NCBI RefSeq assembly: GCF_001422925.1
Contig: NZ_LMNI01000001.1
Location: 614,087-678,086 of the forward strand
DNA length: 64,000 nucleotides
DNA from: Microbacterium sp. Leaf288
GTDB taxonomy: Bacteria; Actinomycetota; Actinomycetes; Actinomycetales; Microbacteriaceae
Direction: 5' to 3'
In this document: one piece after another, positions 36,603 to 45,357 of the stretch
Layout of the letters: every line of letters begins with the position of its first letter
Position numbering within the stretch: the stretch's first letter is position 1
Notes under the pieces: generated by a model
Databases searched by the model: none
Seen by the model: only the letters and a program-made list of their open reading frames with translations
What the model was told of the DNA's origin: nothing
Made by a program: the position numbers and the translations under genes

Positions 36603-37820
36603 GTGACCGATCCTGCGACGCCCGACGACACCCCCGCCGACGCCGCGAGTCCTCGCGCGCTGACGATCCTCTACGGCGCCGACACGTTCCTCCCGCACGT
36701 GAACGGCGCCGCCCGCTTCGCGGAGCGCCTCGCCGCCGGCATGGTCGGCCGCGGTCACGAGGTGCACGTGATGGCGCCCAGCAAGCGGCACCGCGACCAC
36801 GGCACGTTCACCGAGGTCATCGAGGGCCAGCCGATGACGATGCACCGGCTGCCGTCGTGGCGCTGGTACCCGCACGACTGGCTCACCTTCGTGCTGCCGT
36901 TCCGCTCGAAGTACTACGCACGCCGCGTGCTCGACAAGGTGCAGCCCGACGTGGTGCACATCCAGTCGCACATCGTGATCGGCCGCGGTCTCACCCGCGA
37001 GGCCCGCAAGCGCGGCATCCCGGTCGTCGCGACCAACCACGTCATGGCCGAGAACGTGCTCGACTTCACCGTGCTCCCGCCGTCGTGGACGCGGTACGCG
37101 GTCAAGCTGGCGTGGGAGGACGCCGAGCGCACGTTCAAGATGACGCGCGCCGTCACCACGCCCACCCGCAAGGCCGCCGAGTTCCTCGAGCGCACGATCG
37201 ACATCGACGGCGTCATCCCGGTCAGCTGCGGCATCGACGCGTCGAACTACACGGCCGACCTCACTCCGCGCGACGCCCATCGCCTGGTGTTCGTCGGCCG
37301 CCTCACCACCGAGAAGCAGATCGACGTCGTGCTGCGCGCGATCGCGAAGCTCGACCCGGCGCTCGACGTGCGGTTCGACATCGTGGGCTCGGGCGACCAG
37401 CGCCGCAACCTCGAGCAGCTCGTCGCCGAGCTCGGTCTCGGCGACCGCGTCCATTTCCACGGTCACACGACCGACGAGGAGCTGCGGGCGCTGCTCACCG
37501 ACGCGAGCCTCTTCGTGATCGCGTCGATCGCCGAGCTCCAGTCGATCGCGACGATGGAGGCGATGGCCTCGGGCCTGCCGATCGTGGCCGCCGACGCGGT
37601 CGCGCTTCCCCACCTCGTCCACGACGGCGAGAACGGATACCTGTTCCGCCCCGGCGACGTCGACGACCTCGCCGCGAAGCTCACGACGGTGCTGACGCAG
37701 ACGCCCGAAGAGCGGGCGCGCATGCAGCAGTGCTCCCTCGAAGGCGTCAAGGTGCACGACATGAAGCGCACGCTCGACACGTTCGAGGCGCTGTACCGCG
37801 ACGAGCCTCTTCCCGAGTAG
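36603..37820 (+). CDS. GT4-family glycosyltransferase (first of pair)
   Basis: The product is 405 residues from GTG 36603. GTG 36549 would add 18 residues and has GGAGG only three bases upstream. The N-terminal GT-B domain has TFLPHVNGAARFAERLAAGMVGRGHEVHVMAPSKRH, and the C-terminal domain has LVFVGRLTTEKQIDVVLRAI and the nucleotide-sugar E-x7-E region SIAELQSIATMEAMASGLPIV. The type is like PimB/MgtA mannosyltransferases that build glycolipids in actinobacteria. The actual sugar and acceptor are unknown. It is followed after six bases by a second glycosyltransferase. Confidence 0.85.
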   Translation: MTDPATPDDTPADAASPRALTILYGADTFLPHVNGAARFAERLAAGMVGRGHEVHVMAPSKRHRDHGTFTEVIEGQPMTMHRLPSWRWYPHDWLTFVLPFRSKYYARRVLDKVQPDVVHIQSHIVIGRGLTREARKRGIPVVATNHVMAENVLDFTVLPPSWTRYAVKLAWEDAERTFKMTRAVTTPTRKAAEFLERTIDIDGVIPVSCGIDASNYTADLTPRDAHRLVFVGRLTTEKQIDVVLRAIAKLDPALDVRFDIVGSGDQRRNLEQLVAELGLGDRVHFHGHTTDEELRALLTDASLFVIASIAELQSIATMEAMASGLPIVAADAVALPHLVHDGENGYLFRPGDVDDLAAKLTTVLTQTPEERARMQQCSLEGVKVHDMKRTLDTFEALYRDEPLPE

Positions 37821-37826
37821 GCCATC

Positions 37827-39158
37827 GTGCACGTCGTGATGTTCGGCGACCAGCACGCCGAGTCGCTCGGCGGGGCGCAGGTCTCGATGCGCCTGCAGCG
37901 CCGCTTCCTCGAGAAGGCCGGGCACACCGTGACGATGGTCGCGCCGGCGATGCGCGGCCCGCGGGCACGTGCGGCCGCGGATGACTCCGCCTACGTGGAC
38001 CTGCCCTCGATCCCCATCACGGTGGACCGCGAGTACTCCATGACGTGGCCGGGCCGGCGTACGGATCGGTGGCTGGATGCTGCGATGGCGGGCCGCCCGC
38101 CGGTCGACGTCGTGCACATCCAGGGGGACTTCTGGGGCGCGTTCATCGGCGTGCGGTACGCGCAGCGCCACGGCATCCCGATCGTCCACACGATGCACAA
38201 CCGGCTCGACGTCGGCATCGAGGCGACCACTCCGTTCCCGAAGACCGTGCTGCGGGTGCTGAACGCGTGGCAGCGCCGCGCGCTCGGACGCCGCGTCGGC
38301 GCATCGGAGCCGGGCCACGACGGCTGGGCGTACCTGCGGCGTTTCGCCGCCCGCGCCGCCGCGATCACCGCGCCGTCGGCGCACTTCGCGCACCGGCTCG
38401 AGGCGAACGGGGTCCTGCCCGCGGCCGGCGCGCCGGCGGTCGACGTCATCTGGAACGGCATCGACGACGACGTGCTCGACGAGGTGCTGTCGCTCCGCCC
38501 CGATGCCCCTCTTCCCCCCAGTTCCCCTGCCGAAACACGGGTCGGTGACGCGACACGCCAGGCCGAGGCATCCGTTTCCGGCGTGTCGTCGTCACCGGCC
38601 CGTGTTTCGGCGCTGGAGCGGCGGCCGCGGTTCGTGTGGCTGGGGCGCATGAGTCCCGAGAAGCGTCTGATGCCCTTCCTGGAGGCGCTCGCCGCGTCGG
38701 GCGTCGAGGCCGAGGTCGAGATCATCGGCGGCGGCGGTCAGCTGCGCGCCGCCCGACGCCTCGTCGAGAAGCTCCGGCCCCGCGCGACCGTGACCTTCGC
38801 GGGACGGATGCCGTATGCCCAGACTCTGCGGCGCATCGCGGCCGCCGACGCCGTCGTGCAGACCTCGATCGGCTTCGAGACTCAGGGCATGACGATCTTC
38901 GAGGCGGCCTCGCTCGGCACGCCGTCGGTGGTCAGCGACCCGGATCTGGCCGCAGAGCTCGGCGAGGGCTTCTGGGCTGTGGGGGACGGCGTGACCGCGG
39001 ATCCGTCGGTCGCCGCGCTCGCTGACGCGCTGCGGGCCGCAGCATCCGATATCTCCGCCGGAACGCCGCGCGTGCCGGACCCGACCATCCGCGAGCGCTT
39101 CCGGCAGTCGTCGCGCACCGCGGCGATGGTCGAGGTCTACGACCGCGTCACCGCCTGA
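37827..39158 (+). CDS. GT4-family glycosyltransferase (second of pair)
   Basis: The product is 443 residues. The N-terminal domain opens HVVMFGDQHAESLGGAQVSMRLQRRFLEKAGHTVTMVAPA. The C-terminal domain has FVWLGRMSPEKRLMPFLEAL and GFETQGMTIFEAASLGTPSVVSDPDLA. Between the domains (~residues 230-262) a stretch rich in Ser, Ala and Glu has no family resemblance; it is encoded by an 83-bp near-perfect inverted repeat (38529-38611). The gene is therefore probably a normal glycosyltransferase with an inserted linker. It forms an operon with the preceding gene. Confidence 0.82.
   Translation: MHVVMFGDQHAESLGGAQVSMRLQRRFLEKAGHTVTMVAPAMRGPRARAAADDSAYVDLPSIPITVDREYSMTWPGRRTDRWLDAAMAGRPPVDVVHIQGDFWGAFIGVRYAQRHGIPIVHTMHNRLDVGIEATTPFPKTVLRVLNAWQRRALGRRVGASEPGHDGWAYLRRFAARAAAITAPSAHFAHRLEANGVLPAAGAPAVDVIWNGIDDDVLDEVLSLRPDAPLPPSSPAETRVGDATRQAEASVSGVSSSPARVSALERRPRFVWLGRMSPEKRLMPFLEALAASGVEAEVEIIGGGGQLRAARRLVEKLRPRATVTFAGRMPYAQTLRRIAAADAVVQTSIGFETQGMTIFEAASLGTPSVVSDPDLAAELGEGFWAVGDGVTADPSVAALADALRAAASDISAGTPRVPDPTIRERFRQSSRTAAMVEVYDRVTA
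38529..38611. repeat. 83-bp near-perfect inverted repeat inside a coding sequence
   Basis: The left arm (31 nt, 38529-38559) begins GCCGAAACACGGG. The right arm (32 nt, 38580-38611) is its complement with one substitution and one extra base. The 20-nt loop contains GAGGCATCCG. It is in frame with the glycosyltransferase and encodes its interdomain linker. No second copy was seen in this window. Confidence 0.85.
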
Positions 39159-39168
39159 GCCGGCCCCC

Positions 39169-39230
39169 TCGTTTGTGTCGCCCGGCCCCGCGTTTGTGTC
39201 GCCCGGTCCCCGCGTCGCGTCGCCCGGTCC
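39169..39230. repeat. 21-bp tandem repeat, three units
   Basis: Units 39169-39189, 39190-39210 and 39211-39230 share GTGTCGCCCGG; the third is diverged in its first half. It directly precedes P1 copy D, which begins within the last bases. Confidence 0.65.
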
Positions 39231-39309
39231 TCATTCGAGGACGAGAGCCGGGATGAGGAGCGAATCGCGGGATCTGCTCCTCATCCCGGCTCTGATCCTC
39301 ATCTGAGGA
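39228..39309. repeat. P1 palindromic element, copy D (82 bp)
   Basis: Outer palindromes are TCCTCATTCGAGGA and TCCTCATCTGAGGA. The inner arms GCCGGGATGAGG and CCTCATCCCGGC are perfectly complementary, though the sequence differs from copy C at one position in each arm (compensatory change). Spacers are 5 nt each. Confidence 0.88.
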
Positions 39310-39334
39310 AGGGGGCTGGGGTGGCCGGCGCCGG

Positions 39335-39451
39335 TCAGGGGAGGCGGGTGCGGTCGGTGGGGAGGCGACGGTAACCGTCGTTGCGAAGGGCGGCGATCGT
39401 CGATGCGAGGGCCACCGCGGACAGGGCTGCGAGAAGAATCACCATGAACAT
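39335..39451 (-). CDS. 38-residue single-helix membrane peptide
   Basis: The peptide begins MFMVILLAALSAVALASTIAALRNDG and ends RRLPTDRTRLP before a TGA. It has one predicted membrane helix and a short basic tail with the sequence DGYRRLPTDR. A second in-frame ATG lies two codons in. No ribosome site is visible. It faces the GlxA-like regulator across a gap with TGGCAG half-sites. Similar tiny proteins ending in GYRR-x-P are, to my knowledge, seen in Microbacteriaceae. The function is unknown. Confidence 0.6.
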   Translation of the reverse strand: MFMVILLAALSAVALASTIAALRNDGYRRLPTDRTRLP

Positions 39452-39523
39452 GGCAGAAACGCTACGCTTGCGTCAGTCCTGCCACGAGTGGCAGAATGGA
39501 CACACATCGCACGAAAACTGCCA
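39451..39523. promoter_or_regulatory. TGGCAG half-site array before the GlxA-like regulator
   Basis: A palindrome, CTGCCAC-GA-GTGGCAG, covers 39479-39494. Single half-sites TGGCAG (39451-39456) and CTGCCA (39518-39523) flank it. Four half-sites in a 73-base divergent promoter suggest a dimeric regulator acting on both genes, most simply the GlxA-like protein itself. Confidence 0.6.
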
Positions 39524-39538
39524 GTCGCGGAGGTTCGC

Positions 39539-40561
39539 ATGAAAACGGTGGCCTGCATCGTCACGGACGGCTTCGCGCCGTTCGAGTTCGGCGTCGCCTG
39601 CGAGGCTTTCGGCCTCGATCGGTCCGACGACGGCATCCCCAACTTCGACTTCCGCGTGGTCACGCCCGACCCGGGCGCGGTGCAGTCCAAGATGGGCTTC
39701 TCGATCAACGTCGACGCGGACCTCTCGTTCGCGTATGAGGCCGACCTCGTCGTGGTGTCGCCCGTCCCGCACCAGTACTGGGGCAACGTCGACGACCGTG
39801 TGCTCGACGTCATCCGCGCCGCGGTCGCCCGCGACGCCTGGGTGCTGAGCGTGTGCAGCGGGTCCTTCGTCGTCGCCGCCTCCGGCGTGCTCGACGGCCG
39901 CCGCGCCACGACGCACTGGATGTACGCGCAGAAGATGAAGGAGATGTACCCGTCCATCGACGTCGACCCCGACGTGCTCTACGTGCAGGACGGACGCATC
40001 ATCACGAGCGCCGGCACCGCGGCCGGTCTCGACGCCTGCCTGCACCTTCTGCGCCAGGAGCTCGGCGCGGAGCTCACGAACATCATCGCCCGCCGCATGG
40101 TCGTGCCGCCGCAGCGCGACGGCGGCCAGGCGCAGTTCATCGCCAACCCGCTCCCCGCTACCACCTCGCTGTCGCTCGCGCCGGTCACCGACTGGATGCT
40201 CGACAACCTGCGCCTCGACCTCACCGTCGACCAGCTCGCGACGAAGGCGCACATGTCGCCGCGGACCTTCGCGCGTCGCTTCAAGGCCGACTTCGGCGCG
40301 ACGCCGGCGGCATGGCTCGCTCGGCAGCGGATCATCCACGCCCAGCGCCTGCTCGAGAAGACCGATCTCGGCCTCGACCGCATCGCGTACGAGAGTGGGT
40401 TCGGCTCGGCGGCGGTGCTGCGGCAGAACTTCGCGCGCGTGCTCGGCACCACGCCGACCGCGTACCGCTCGCGCTTCACCTGCCACCTCGATGAGATGAC
40501 GGATGCCTCGGCCTCCGCCGAAGCGGGGGCCGAGGCATCCGATCTCGTGTCCGTGGCGTAG
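39539..40561 (+). CDS. GlxA-like AraC-family transcriptional regulator
   Basis: The product is 340 residues. The N-terminal domain is DJ-1/PfpI-like (VACIVTDGFAPFEFGVACEAFG), with the nucleophile-elbow Cys in VLSVCSGSFVVAASG. The C-terminal AraC domain has two helix-turn-helices (LTVDQLATKAHMSPRTFARRFKADFGATPAAWLARQRI and LDRIAYESGFGSAAVLRQNFARVLGTTPTAYRSRF). GGAGG lies six bases before ATG 39539. The last ~20 residues are encoded by an inverted pair of the GGATGCCTCGG motif (40501-40540). GlxA-type regulators often control catabolic or developmental genes. The ligand is unknown. Confidence 0.88.
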   Translation: MKTVACIVTDGFAPFEFGVACEAFGLDRSDDGIPNFDFRVVTPDPGAVQSKMGFSINVDADLSFAYEADLVVVSPVPHQYWGNVDDRVLDVIRAAVARDAWVLSVCSGSFVVAASGVLDGRRATTHWMYAQKMKEMYPSIDVDPDVLYVQDGRIITSAGTAAGLDACLHLLRQELGAELTNIIARRMVVPPQRDGGQAQFIANPLPATTSLSLAPVTDWMLDNLRLDLTVDQLATKAHMSPRTFARRFKADFGATPAAWLARQRIIHAQRLLEKTDLGLDRIAYESGFGSAAVLRQNFARVLGTTPTAYRSRFTCHLDEMTDASASAEAGAEASDLVSVA

Positions 40562-40580
40562 GGCGTGCTCACGCCCTACG
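40557..40580. terminator. bidirectional terminator overlapping the GlxA stop
   Basis: CGTAGGGCGT and ACGCCCTACG form a perfect 10-bp stem with a 4-nt loop. The left arm includes the TAG stop. The convergent DUF7144 gene ends seven bases further. Confidence 0.85.
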
Positions 40581-40586
40581 ACGGGG

Positions 40587-40997
40587 TCAGGCCTTCTTGG
40601 CGTCGATCTCCTTGCCGTGCACGGTGAGCGCGTAGATCACGAGGATGTCGACGGCGAGCAGTGCCAGCGACAGCCACGGCTGCACCGAGATGAGCGTGAT
40701 CTGGCCGATCGCGTTGATCGCGACGAGCACGATCGCGGTGACCCGCGCCCAGGTCGCGCCCAGGAGCAGGAAGACGCCCACGAGGATGAGCAGTGCGCCG
40801 GCGATCAGGTGCCACCAGCCCCAGCCCTGGACGTCGATCGAGAAGAGGGCCTCCTGCCCGAGGAAGTAGGCCGTGTCAGGGCCGATGAGCGCCTGCAGGC
40901 CGTGGAATGCGTCGATGGTGCCACCGACGATCAGCACGACGGCGGCGAAGACGCCCCATCCGGCCCATCCGGAAGTGTTGACATCAGAGTTGGTCAT
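40587..40997 (-). CDS. DUF7144-type four-helix membrane protein
   Basis: The product is 136 residues. The segments [91 protein letters not shown] match the DUF7144 family of actinobacterial membrane proteins. The function is unknown. Confidence 0.78.
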   Translation of the reverse strand: MTNSDVNTSGWAGWGVFAAVVLIVGGTIDAFHGLQALIGPDTAYFLGQEALFSIDVQGWGWWHLIAGALLILVGVFLLLGATWARVTAIVLVAINAIGQITLISVQPWLSLALLAVDILVIYALTVHGKEIDAKKA

Positions 40998-41209
40998 GGC
41001 GAGGTCCCTTCATGTCGGCCGGGGAGGCCGTTCAGCGTCGGGCGTCGCGGCGCCCGTGCGGTGTTGGTGCCGCTAGGCGTCAGACTAGCCATCCTGGGAG
41101 AATCCTGGGAAGGGTCTTCTTCCTGCGGGTCGCGTGAATGACGCGCGATGTCGGTGCGCGTCGAAAGGTTCCCGCCGCGCGCGGGGAGGCCTTCGCTAGC
41201 GTGTGACAC

Positions 41210-42874
41210 GTGGGGTTCGATCCGAGATCGTGGTTCTCCCGTAAGACGTTGCGCAAGGACGCCGTCGCGGGTGTGATCCTCGGCGTCGAGGCGGTGCCCG
41301 ACGGACTTGCGGCTGGGCTCCTCGCCGGGGTCAATCCGCTCGCCGGCCTCTACGGCTACCTCTTCGGCATGGTGGGCGCAGCGGTGCTCACGAGCAGCGC
41401 GTTCATGGCGGTGCAGGCGACCAGCGCGATGGCGCTCGTCGTGTCGGATGCCGGGCTCGAGAGCCTCCCCGATCCGGATCGCGGGCTCTTCACCCTCGCG
41501 ATCCTGACCGGCATCATCATGGTGATCGCGGGCCTCCTGCGCGGCGGGCGGCTGATCAGCTTCGTGCCCACGCCGGTCATGACCGGGTTCGTCACCGCGA
41601 TCGGCGTCAACATCATCCTCGGCCAGCTGTCGAACTTCACCGGCTACCAGGCCGAAGGTGCCAACCGGCTGCTCAAGACGATCGATGTGCTCGTGCACAT
41701 CGGACAGTGGAACATCTCGTCCCTGGTCGTGGGCGCGATCGCCGTGCTCATCATCGTGGTGCTCCTGCCGACCCGCGTCGGGAGCATGGGGCTCGTCATC
41801 GCCGTGGTGGTGGGCTCGGTGTGCGCGGTGCTGCTGAATCTGTGGGTGCCGAACTCGGTGGTGCTGCTGCGCGACATCGTCGACGTGCCGCGCGGGCTGC
41901 CGGCGCCGGTGCTGCCCAGCATCGCCGACGCGCCGAACCTGCTGATCCCCGCCCTGTCGCTGACGTTCATCGGCCTCGTGCAGGGCGCCGCCGTCTCCGC
42001 GGGCATCCCGACCGCCGACGGCAGGCGCGCCGACGCGAACCGCGACTTCATGGGTCAAGGACTCGGCAACGTCGTCTCGGGGCTGTTCCAGGGCATGCCG
42101 GTCGGCGGGTCGATGTCGGGCTCGTCGCTCATCGTGCAGGCGGGGGCGAAGACGCGCCTGTCGCTGTTCGTCGCGGGTGCTGTGATGGCCGTCGTCATCT
42201 TCGCCCTGGCCGACGTCGTCGCGTTCGTGGCGATGCCGGCACTCGCCGGGCTGCTGATCGTCGTAGGCTGGCGCGCGATCAAGCCGAGCCGCATCTACTC
42301 GGTGATCAAGTCGGGCCTGCTGCCGACGACGATCATGGCGGTGACGTTCGGACTGACGCTGATCATCCCGCTGCAGTTCGCCGTGCTCGTCGGTGTGGGG
42401 CTCGGCGTCATCCTGTACGTCGCCGAGCAGTCCAACAGCGTGCGGGTGAGGGCCGTCGTGATCGCCGACGATGGTCGCATGCGCGAGACCGATCCCCCCG
42501 CGGTCGTCCCGCCGGGCGTGGTGCTGGTGCTGCAGCCCTACGGCAGCCTCTTCTTCGCCAGCGCGCCGGTGTTCGAGCGGCAGCTGCCCGACGTCAGTCG
42601 CGAATCGAGCGGCTCGGTCGTCATCGTGCGCCTGCGCGGCACCGACGAGATCGGCCTGTCCCACGTGGAGGTGCTGCGGCGGTTCGCGGCGGAGCTGCGC
42701 GACGCCGACTCGACACTCAAGGTCGTGGCCACGGAGGACCGCGTCATCTCGCAGCTCGACGCCGGTGGGCTCACCGCCGACATCGGCGCCGACAACGTCT
42801 ACCGCGGCACCGAATGGGTGGGCGAGGGGCTGCGCCGTGCCTACGCCGATGCCCGGGCGGAGATCGAGGACTAG
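41210..42874 (+). CDS. SulP-family anion transporter with STAS domain
   Basis: The product is 554 residues from GTG. The SulP signature region reads [62 protein letters not shown]. About 12 helices follow, with a C-terminal STAS domain (~435-545, [23 protein letters not shown] ... [20 protein letters not shown]). Members carry sulfate, bicarbonate or dicarboxylates. Substrate not assigned. A sulfate role would fit the sulfite reductase at the window start, but they are 40 kb apart. Confidence 0.88.
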   Translation: MGFDPRSWFSRKTLRKDAVAGVILGVEAVPDGLAAGLLAGVNPLAGLYGYLFGMVGAAVLTSSAFMAVQATSAMALVVSDAGLESLPDPDRGLFTLAILTGIIMVIAGLLRGGRLISFVPTPVMTGFVTAIGVNIILGQLSNFTGYQAEGANRLLKTIDVLVHIGQWNISSLVVGAIAVLIIVVLLPTRVGSMGLVIAVVVGSVCAVLLNLWVPNSVVLLRDIVDVPRGLPAPVLPSIADAPNLLIPALSLTFIGLVQGAAVSAGIPTADGRRADANRDFMGQGLGNVVSGLFQGMPVGGSMSGSSLIVQAGAKTRLSLFVAGAVMAVVIFALADVVAFVAMPALAGLLIVVGWRAIKPSRIYSVIKSGLLPTTIMAVTFGLTLIIPLQFAVLVGVGLGVILYVAEQSNSVRVRAVVIADDGRMRETDPPAVVPPGVVLVLQPYGSLFFASAPVFERQLPDVSRESSGSVVIVRLRGTDEIGLSHVEVLRRFAAELRDADSTLKVVATEDRVISQLDAGGLTADIGADNVYRGTEWVGEGLRRAYADARAEIED

Positions 42875-42881
42875 CGTCGCG

Positions 42882-42946
42882 TTGCTCGGCGAGCGACTCG
42901 CTGGTAAACTTGAGCCATGACGACTCAACTTTGACGAAGAGTTGAG
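42882..42946 (+). promoter_or_regulatory. clpB promoter with HAIR operator
   Basis: The -35 TTGCTC (42882-42887) and -10 TAAACT (42905-42910) are 17 bases apart. The HAIR dyad CTTGAGC-N7-ACTCAAC covers 42909-42929 and overlaps the -10, exactly as before dnaK. A further half-site GTTGAG lies at 42941. HspR repression is the direct inference. Confidence 0.87.
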
Positions 42947-42968
42947 GTCCGCAGATTTCAGGAGACAG

Positions 42969-45182
42969 ATGAACGCCACGCAACAGCCCGGGCAGGAGGA
43001 CGCGCAGAGCGCCCTCGAGCAGTTCGGGATCAACCTCACAGACCGTGCCCGGCAGGGCAAGCTCGACCCCGTCATCGGGCGGGACAGCGAGATCCGCCGC
43101 GTCAGCCAGGTGCTGACCCGCCGCACCAAGAACAACCCCGTCCTCATCGGCGAGCCCGGCGTCGGCAAGACCGCCGTCGTCGAGGGCCTCGCCCAGCGGA
43201 TCGTCGCGGGCGACGTCGCCGAGTCGCTCAAGAACAAGGAGCTCGTCACCCTCGACATCTCCGCCCTCGTCGCCGGCGCGATGTACCGCGGCCAGTTCGA
43301 GGAGCGCCTCAAGAGCGTGCTCAAGGAGATCACCGAGTCCGACGGCCGCATCATCACGTTCATCGACGAGCTGCACGTGCTCATGGGCGCTGGCGGCGGC
43401 GAGGGGTCGGTCGCAGCATCCAACATGCTGAAGCCGATGCTCGCCCGCGGCGAGCTGCGCCTGATCGGCGCGACCACGCTCAACGAGTACCGCGAGTTCA
43501 TCGAGAAGGATGCTGCGCTCGAGCGTCGCTTCCAGCAGGTCTACGTCGGCGAGCCCAGTGTCGAAGACACGGTCGCGATCCTGCGCGGACTCAAGGGCCG
43601 CTACGAGGCCCACCACGGCGTCACCATCAACGACGGCGCGCTGGTGGCCGCGGCATCCCTGTCCCACCGCTACATCCCGAGCCGCCAGCTTCCCGACAAG
43701 GCCATCGACCTGATCGACGAGGCGATGAGCCGGCTGAAGATGGAGATCGACTCGAGCCCGCTCGAGATCGATCAGCTGCGGCGCCAGATCGACCGCATGC
43801 GGCTCGAGGAGCTCGCCCTCAAGAAGGAGAAGGACTCCGCGTCGAAGGAGCGCCTCGCCACGCTTCGCGAGCACATGACCACCGCCGAGGCGGAGCTGTC
43901 GGTGCTCGAGCAGCGCTGGCAGCGCGAGCGCGCCGGCCTCAACCGCGTCGGCGAGCTCAAGAAGCAGCTCGACCAGGCGATCATCGACCGCGACCGCGCG
44001 CTGCGCGAGGCCGACTACACGCGGGCGTCGAAGCTCGAGTACGAGACCATCAAGCGCCTCGAGGTCGAGATCGCGCAGGCCGAGCAGGCCGAGGCGGCGT
44101 CGACCGAGGAGCGCATGGTCAACGAGCAGGTCACCGACGAGGACATCGCGGCCGTCATCGCGGCGTGGACCGGCATCCCGGTCGGCCGCCTGCTCCAGGG
44201 CGAGAGCGAGAAGCTGCTGCACCTCGAGGCGGAGCTCGGCAAGCGCCTGATCGGGCAGAAGGCCGCCGTGAAGGCGGTGTCGGATGCTGTGCGCCGGTCT
44301 CGTGCGGGCATCAGCGACCCCGGTCGCCCGACCGGCTCGTTCCTGTTCCTCGGCCCGACCGGCGTCGGCAAGACCGAGCTCGCCAAGGCGCTCGCGGAGT
44401 TCCTCTTCGACGATGAACACGCCATGGTGCGCATCGACATGTCGGAGTACGGCGAGAAGCACTCGGTTTCGCGCCTGGTCGGCGCCCCTCCCGGCTACAT
44501 CGGCTACGAGCAGGGCGGCCAGCTCACCGAGGCCGTGCGCCGGCGTCCCTACTCGGTGGTGCTGCTCGACGAGGTCGAGAAGGCGCACCCCGAGGTGTTC
44601 GATGTGCTGCTGCAGGTCATGGACGACGGCCGCCTCACCGACGGCCAGGGCCGCACGGTCGACTTCACGAACGTGATCCTCATCCTCACGTCGAACATCG
44701 GCTCGCCGATCCTCATCGACCCGGTGCTGTCGGCCGACGAGAAGCGCGACGCCGTCATGGCGATCGTGCGGCAGGCGTTCAAGCCCGAGTTCCTCAACCG
44801 GCTCGACGACATCGTCATGTTCGCCGCGCTCAGCCAGGACGACCTGGCGCAGATCGTCGAACTCGCCGTGTTCGCGCTGCAGCGTCGCCTCAAGGACCGT
44901 CGCCTCACCCTCGCGGTGACGCCCGACGCCCGCGCCTGGCTCGCCGAGCGCGGCTACGACCCGGTGTTCGGAGCGCGGCCGCTGCGCCGGCTCATCCAGT
45001 CCGAGATCCAGGACCGCCTCGCGATGGCCCTGCTCTCGGGCGGCGTGCGCGACGGCGACGTGGTGCGGGTCGACGTGGCTGCCGACGGCGCTTCGCTGGT
45101 GCTGACCAGCGACGGCCCGGCCGCGGCTGAGCCCCCGACGGAGGACGACGACGTGATCGAGGCCGAGCTCCTCGACGATTGA
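42969..45182 (+). CDS. clpB: ClpB disaggregase lacking the N-terminal domain
   Basis: The product is 737 residues. ClpB normally has ~850-870, with a Clp_N repeat first. Here the protein starts about 20 residues before the first AAA+ module ([47 protein letters not shown]). The two Walker A motifs ([16 protein letters not shown]), the middle coiled-coil domain (~residues 260-380, [23 protein letters not shown]), pore-loop-type MYRGQFEER and GYIGYEQGG are intact. GGAGA lies before ATG 42969 and no earlier coding extension exists, because the promoter is immediately upstream. It unfolds aggregates with DnaK. Losing the N-domain may change substrate capture. Confidence 0.94.
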   Translation: MNATQQPGQEDAQSALEQFGINLTDRARQGKLDPVIGRDSEIRRVSQVLTRRTKNNPVLIGEPGVGKTAVVEGLAQRIVAGDVAESLKNKELVTLDISALVAGAMYRGQFEERLKSVLKEITESDGRIITFIDELHVLMGAGGGEGSVAASNMLKPMLARGELRLIGATTLNEYREFIEKDAALERRFQQVYVGEPSVEDTVAILRGLKGRYEAHHGVTINDGALVAAASLSHRYIPSRQLPDKAIDLIDEAMSRLKMEIDSSPLEIDQLRRQIDRMRLEELALKKEKDSASKERLATLREHMTTAEAELSVLEQRWQRERAGLNRVGELKKQLDQAIIDRDRALREADYTRASKLEYETIKRLEVEIAQAEQAEAASTEERMVNEQVTDEDIAAVIAAWTGIPVGRLLQGESEKLLHLEAELGKRLIGQKAAVKAVSDAVRRSRAGISDPGRPTGSFLFLGPTGVGKTELAKALAEFLFDDEHAMVRIDMSEYGEKHSVSRLVGAPPGYIGYEQGGQLTEAVRRRPYSVVLLDEVEKAHPEVFDVLLQVMDDGRLTDGQGRTVDFTNVILILTSNIGSPILIDPVLSADEKRDAVMAIVRQAFKPEFLNRLDDIVMFAALSQDDLAQIVELAVFALQRRLKDRRLTLAVTPDARAWLAERGYDPVFGARPLRRLIQSEIQDRLAMALLSGGVRDGDVVRVDVAADGASLVLTSDGPAAAEPPTEDDDVIEAELLDD

Positions 45183-45200
45183 CGCCTCGCTCCGCGCCTC

Positions 45201-45270
45201 GGTGAGACGACAGCTCGCGGACGAGACCGTGGGGATCACCCGCGGTCTCGTCCGTGCGCTGGGGTCTCAC
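45201..45270. repeat. P2 palindromic element, copy 1 (70 bp)
   Basis: Outer arms GTGAGAC/GTCTCAC enclose a perfect inner stem GGACGAGACCG/CGGTCTCGTCC (45219-45253). It is between convergent clpB and nitroreductase genes and could act as a terminator. A second 70-nt copy with the same outer arms lies inside a response-regulator gene at 63569. Confidence 0.85.
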
Positions 45271-45296
45271 GGCTGCGCGGGCGGCGGAGGAACGAA

Positions 45297-45342
45297 GAGA
45301 CGGATGCCTCGGCCCGCAGCGGCGGGTCGAGGCATCCGTCTC
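45297..45342. terminator. 15-bp stem before the nitroreductase stop
   Basis: GAGACGGATGCCTCG pairs perfectly with CGAGGCATCCGTCTC around a 16-nt loop. It is an inverted pair of the dispersed 9-mer. Confidence 0.8.
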
Positions 45343-45357
45343 GCGGATCGGGGTGGA

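Noticed and set aside
42918..42935. Five-codon leader (MTTQL-stop) before clpB
   Set aside because: The frame lies inside the HAIR operator, and its codons are fixed by the operator sequence; no ribosome site is present.
40994..43501. 835-codon minus-strand frame across SulP and clpB
   Set aside because: It is antisense to two well-supported genes and crosses the clpB promoter.
42771..45239. 822-codon minus-strand frame across clpB
   Set aside because: It is complementary to clpB throughout; it has no recognisable domain.
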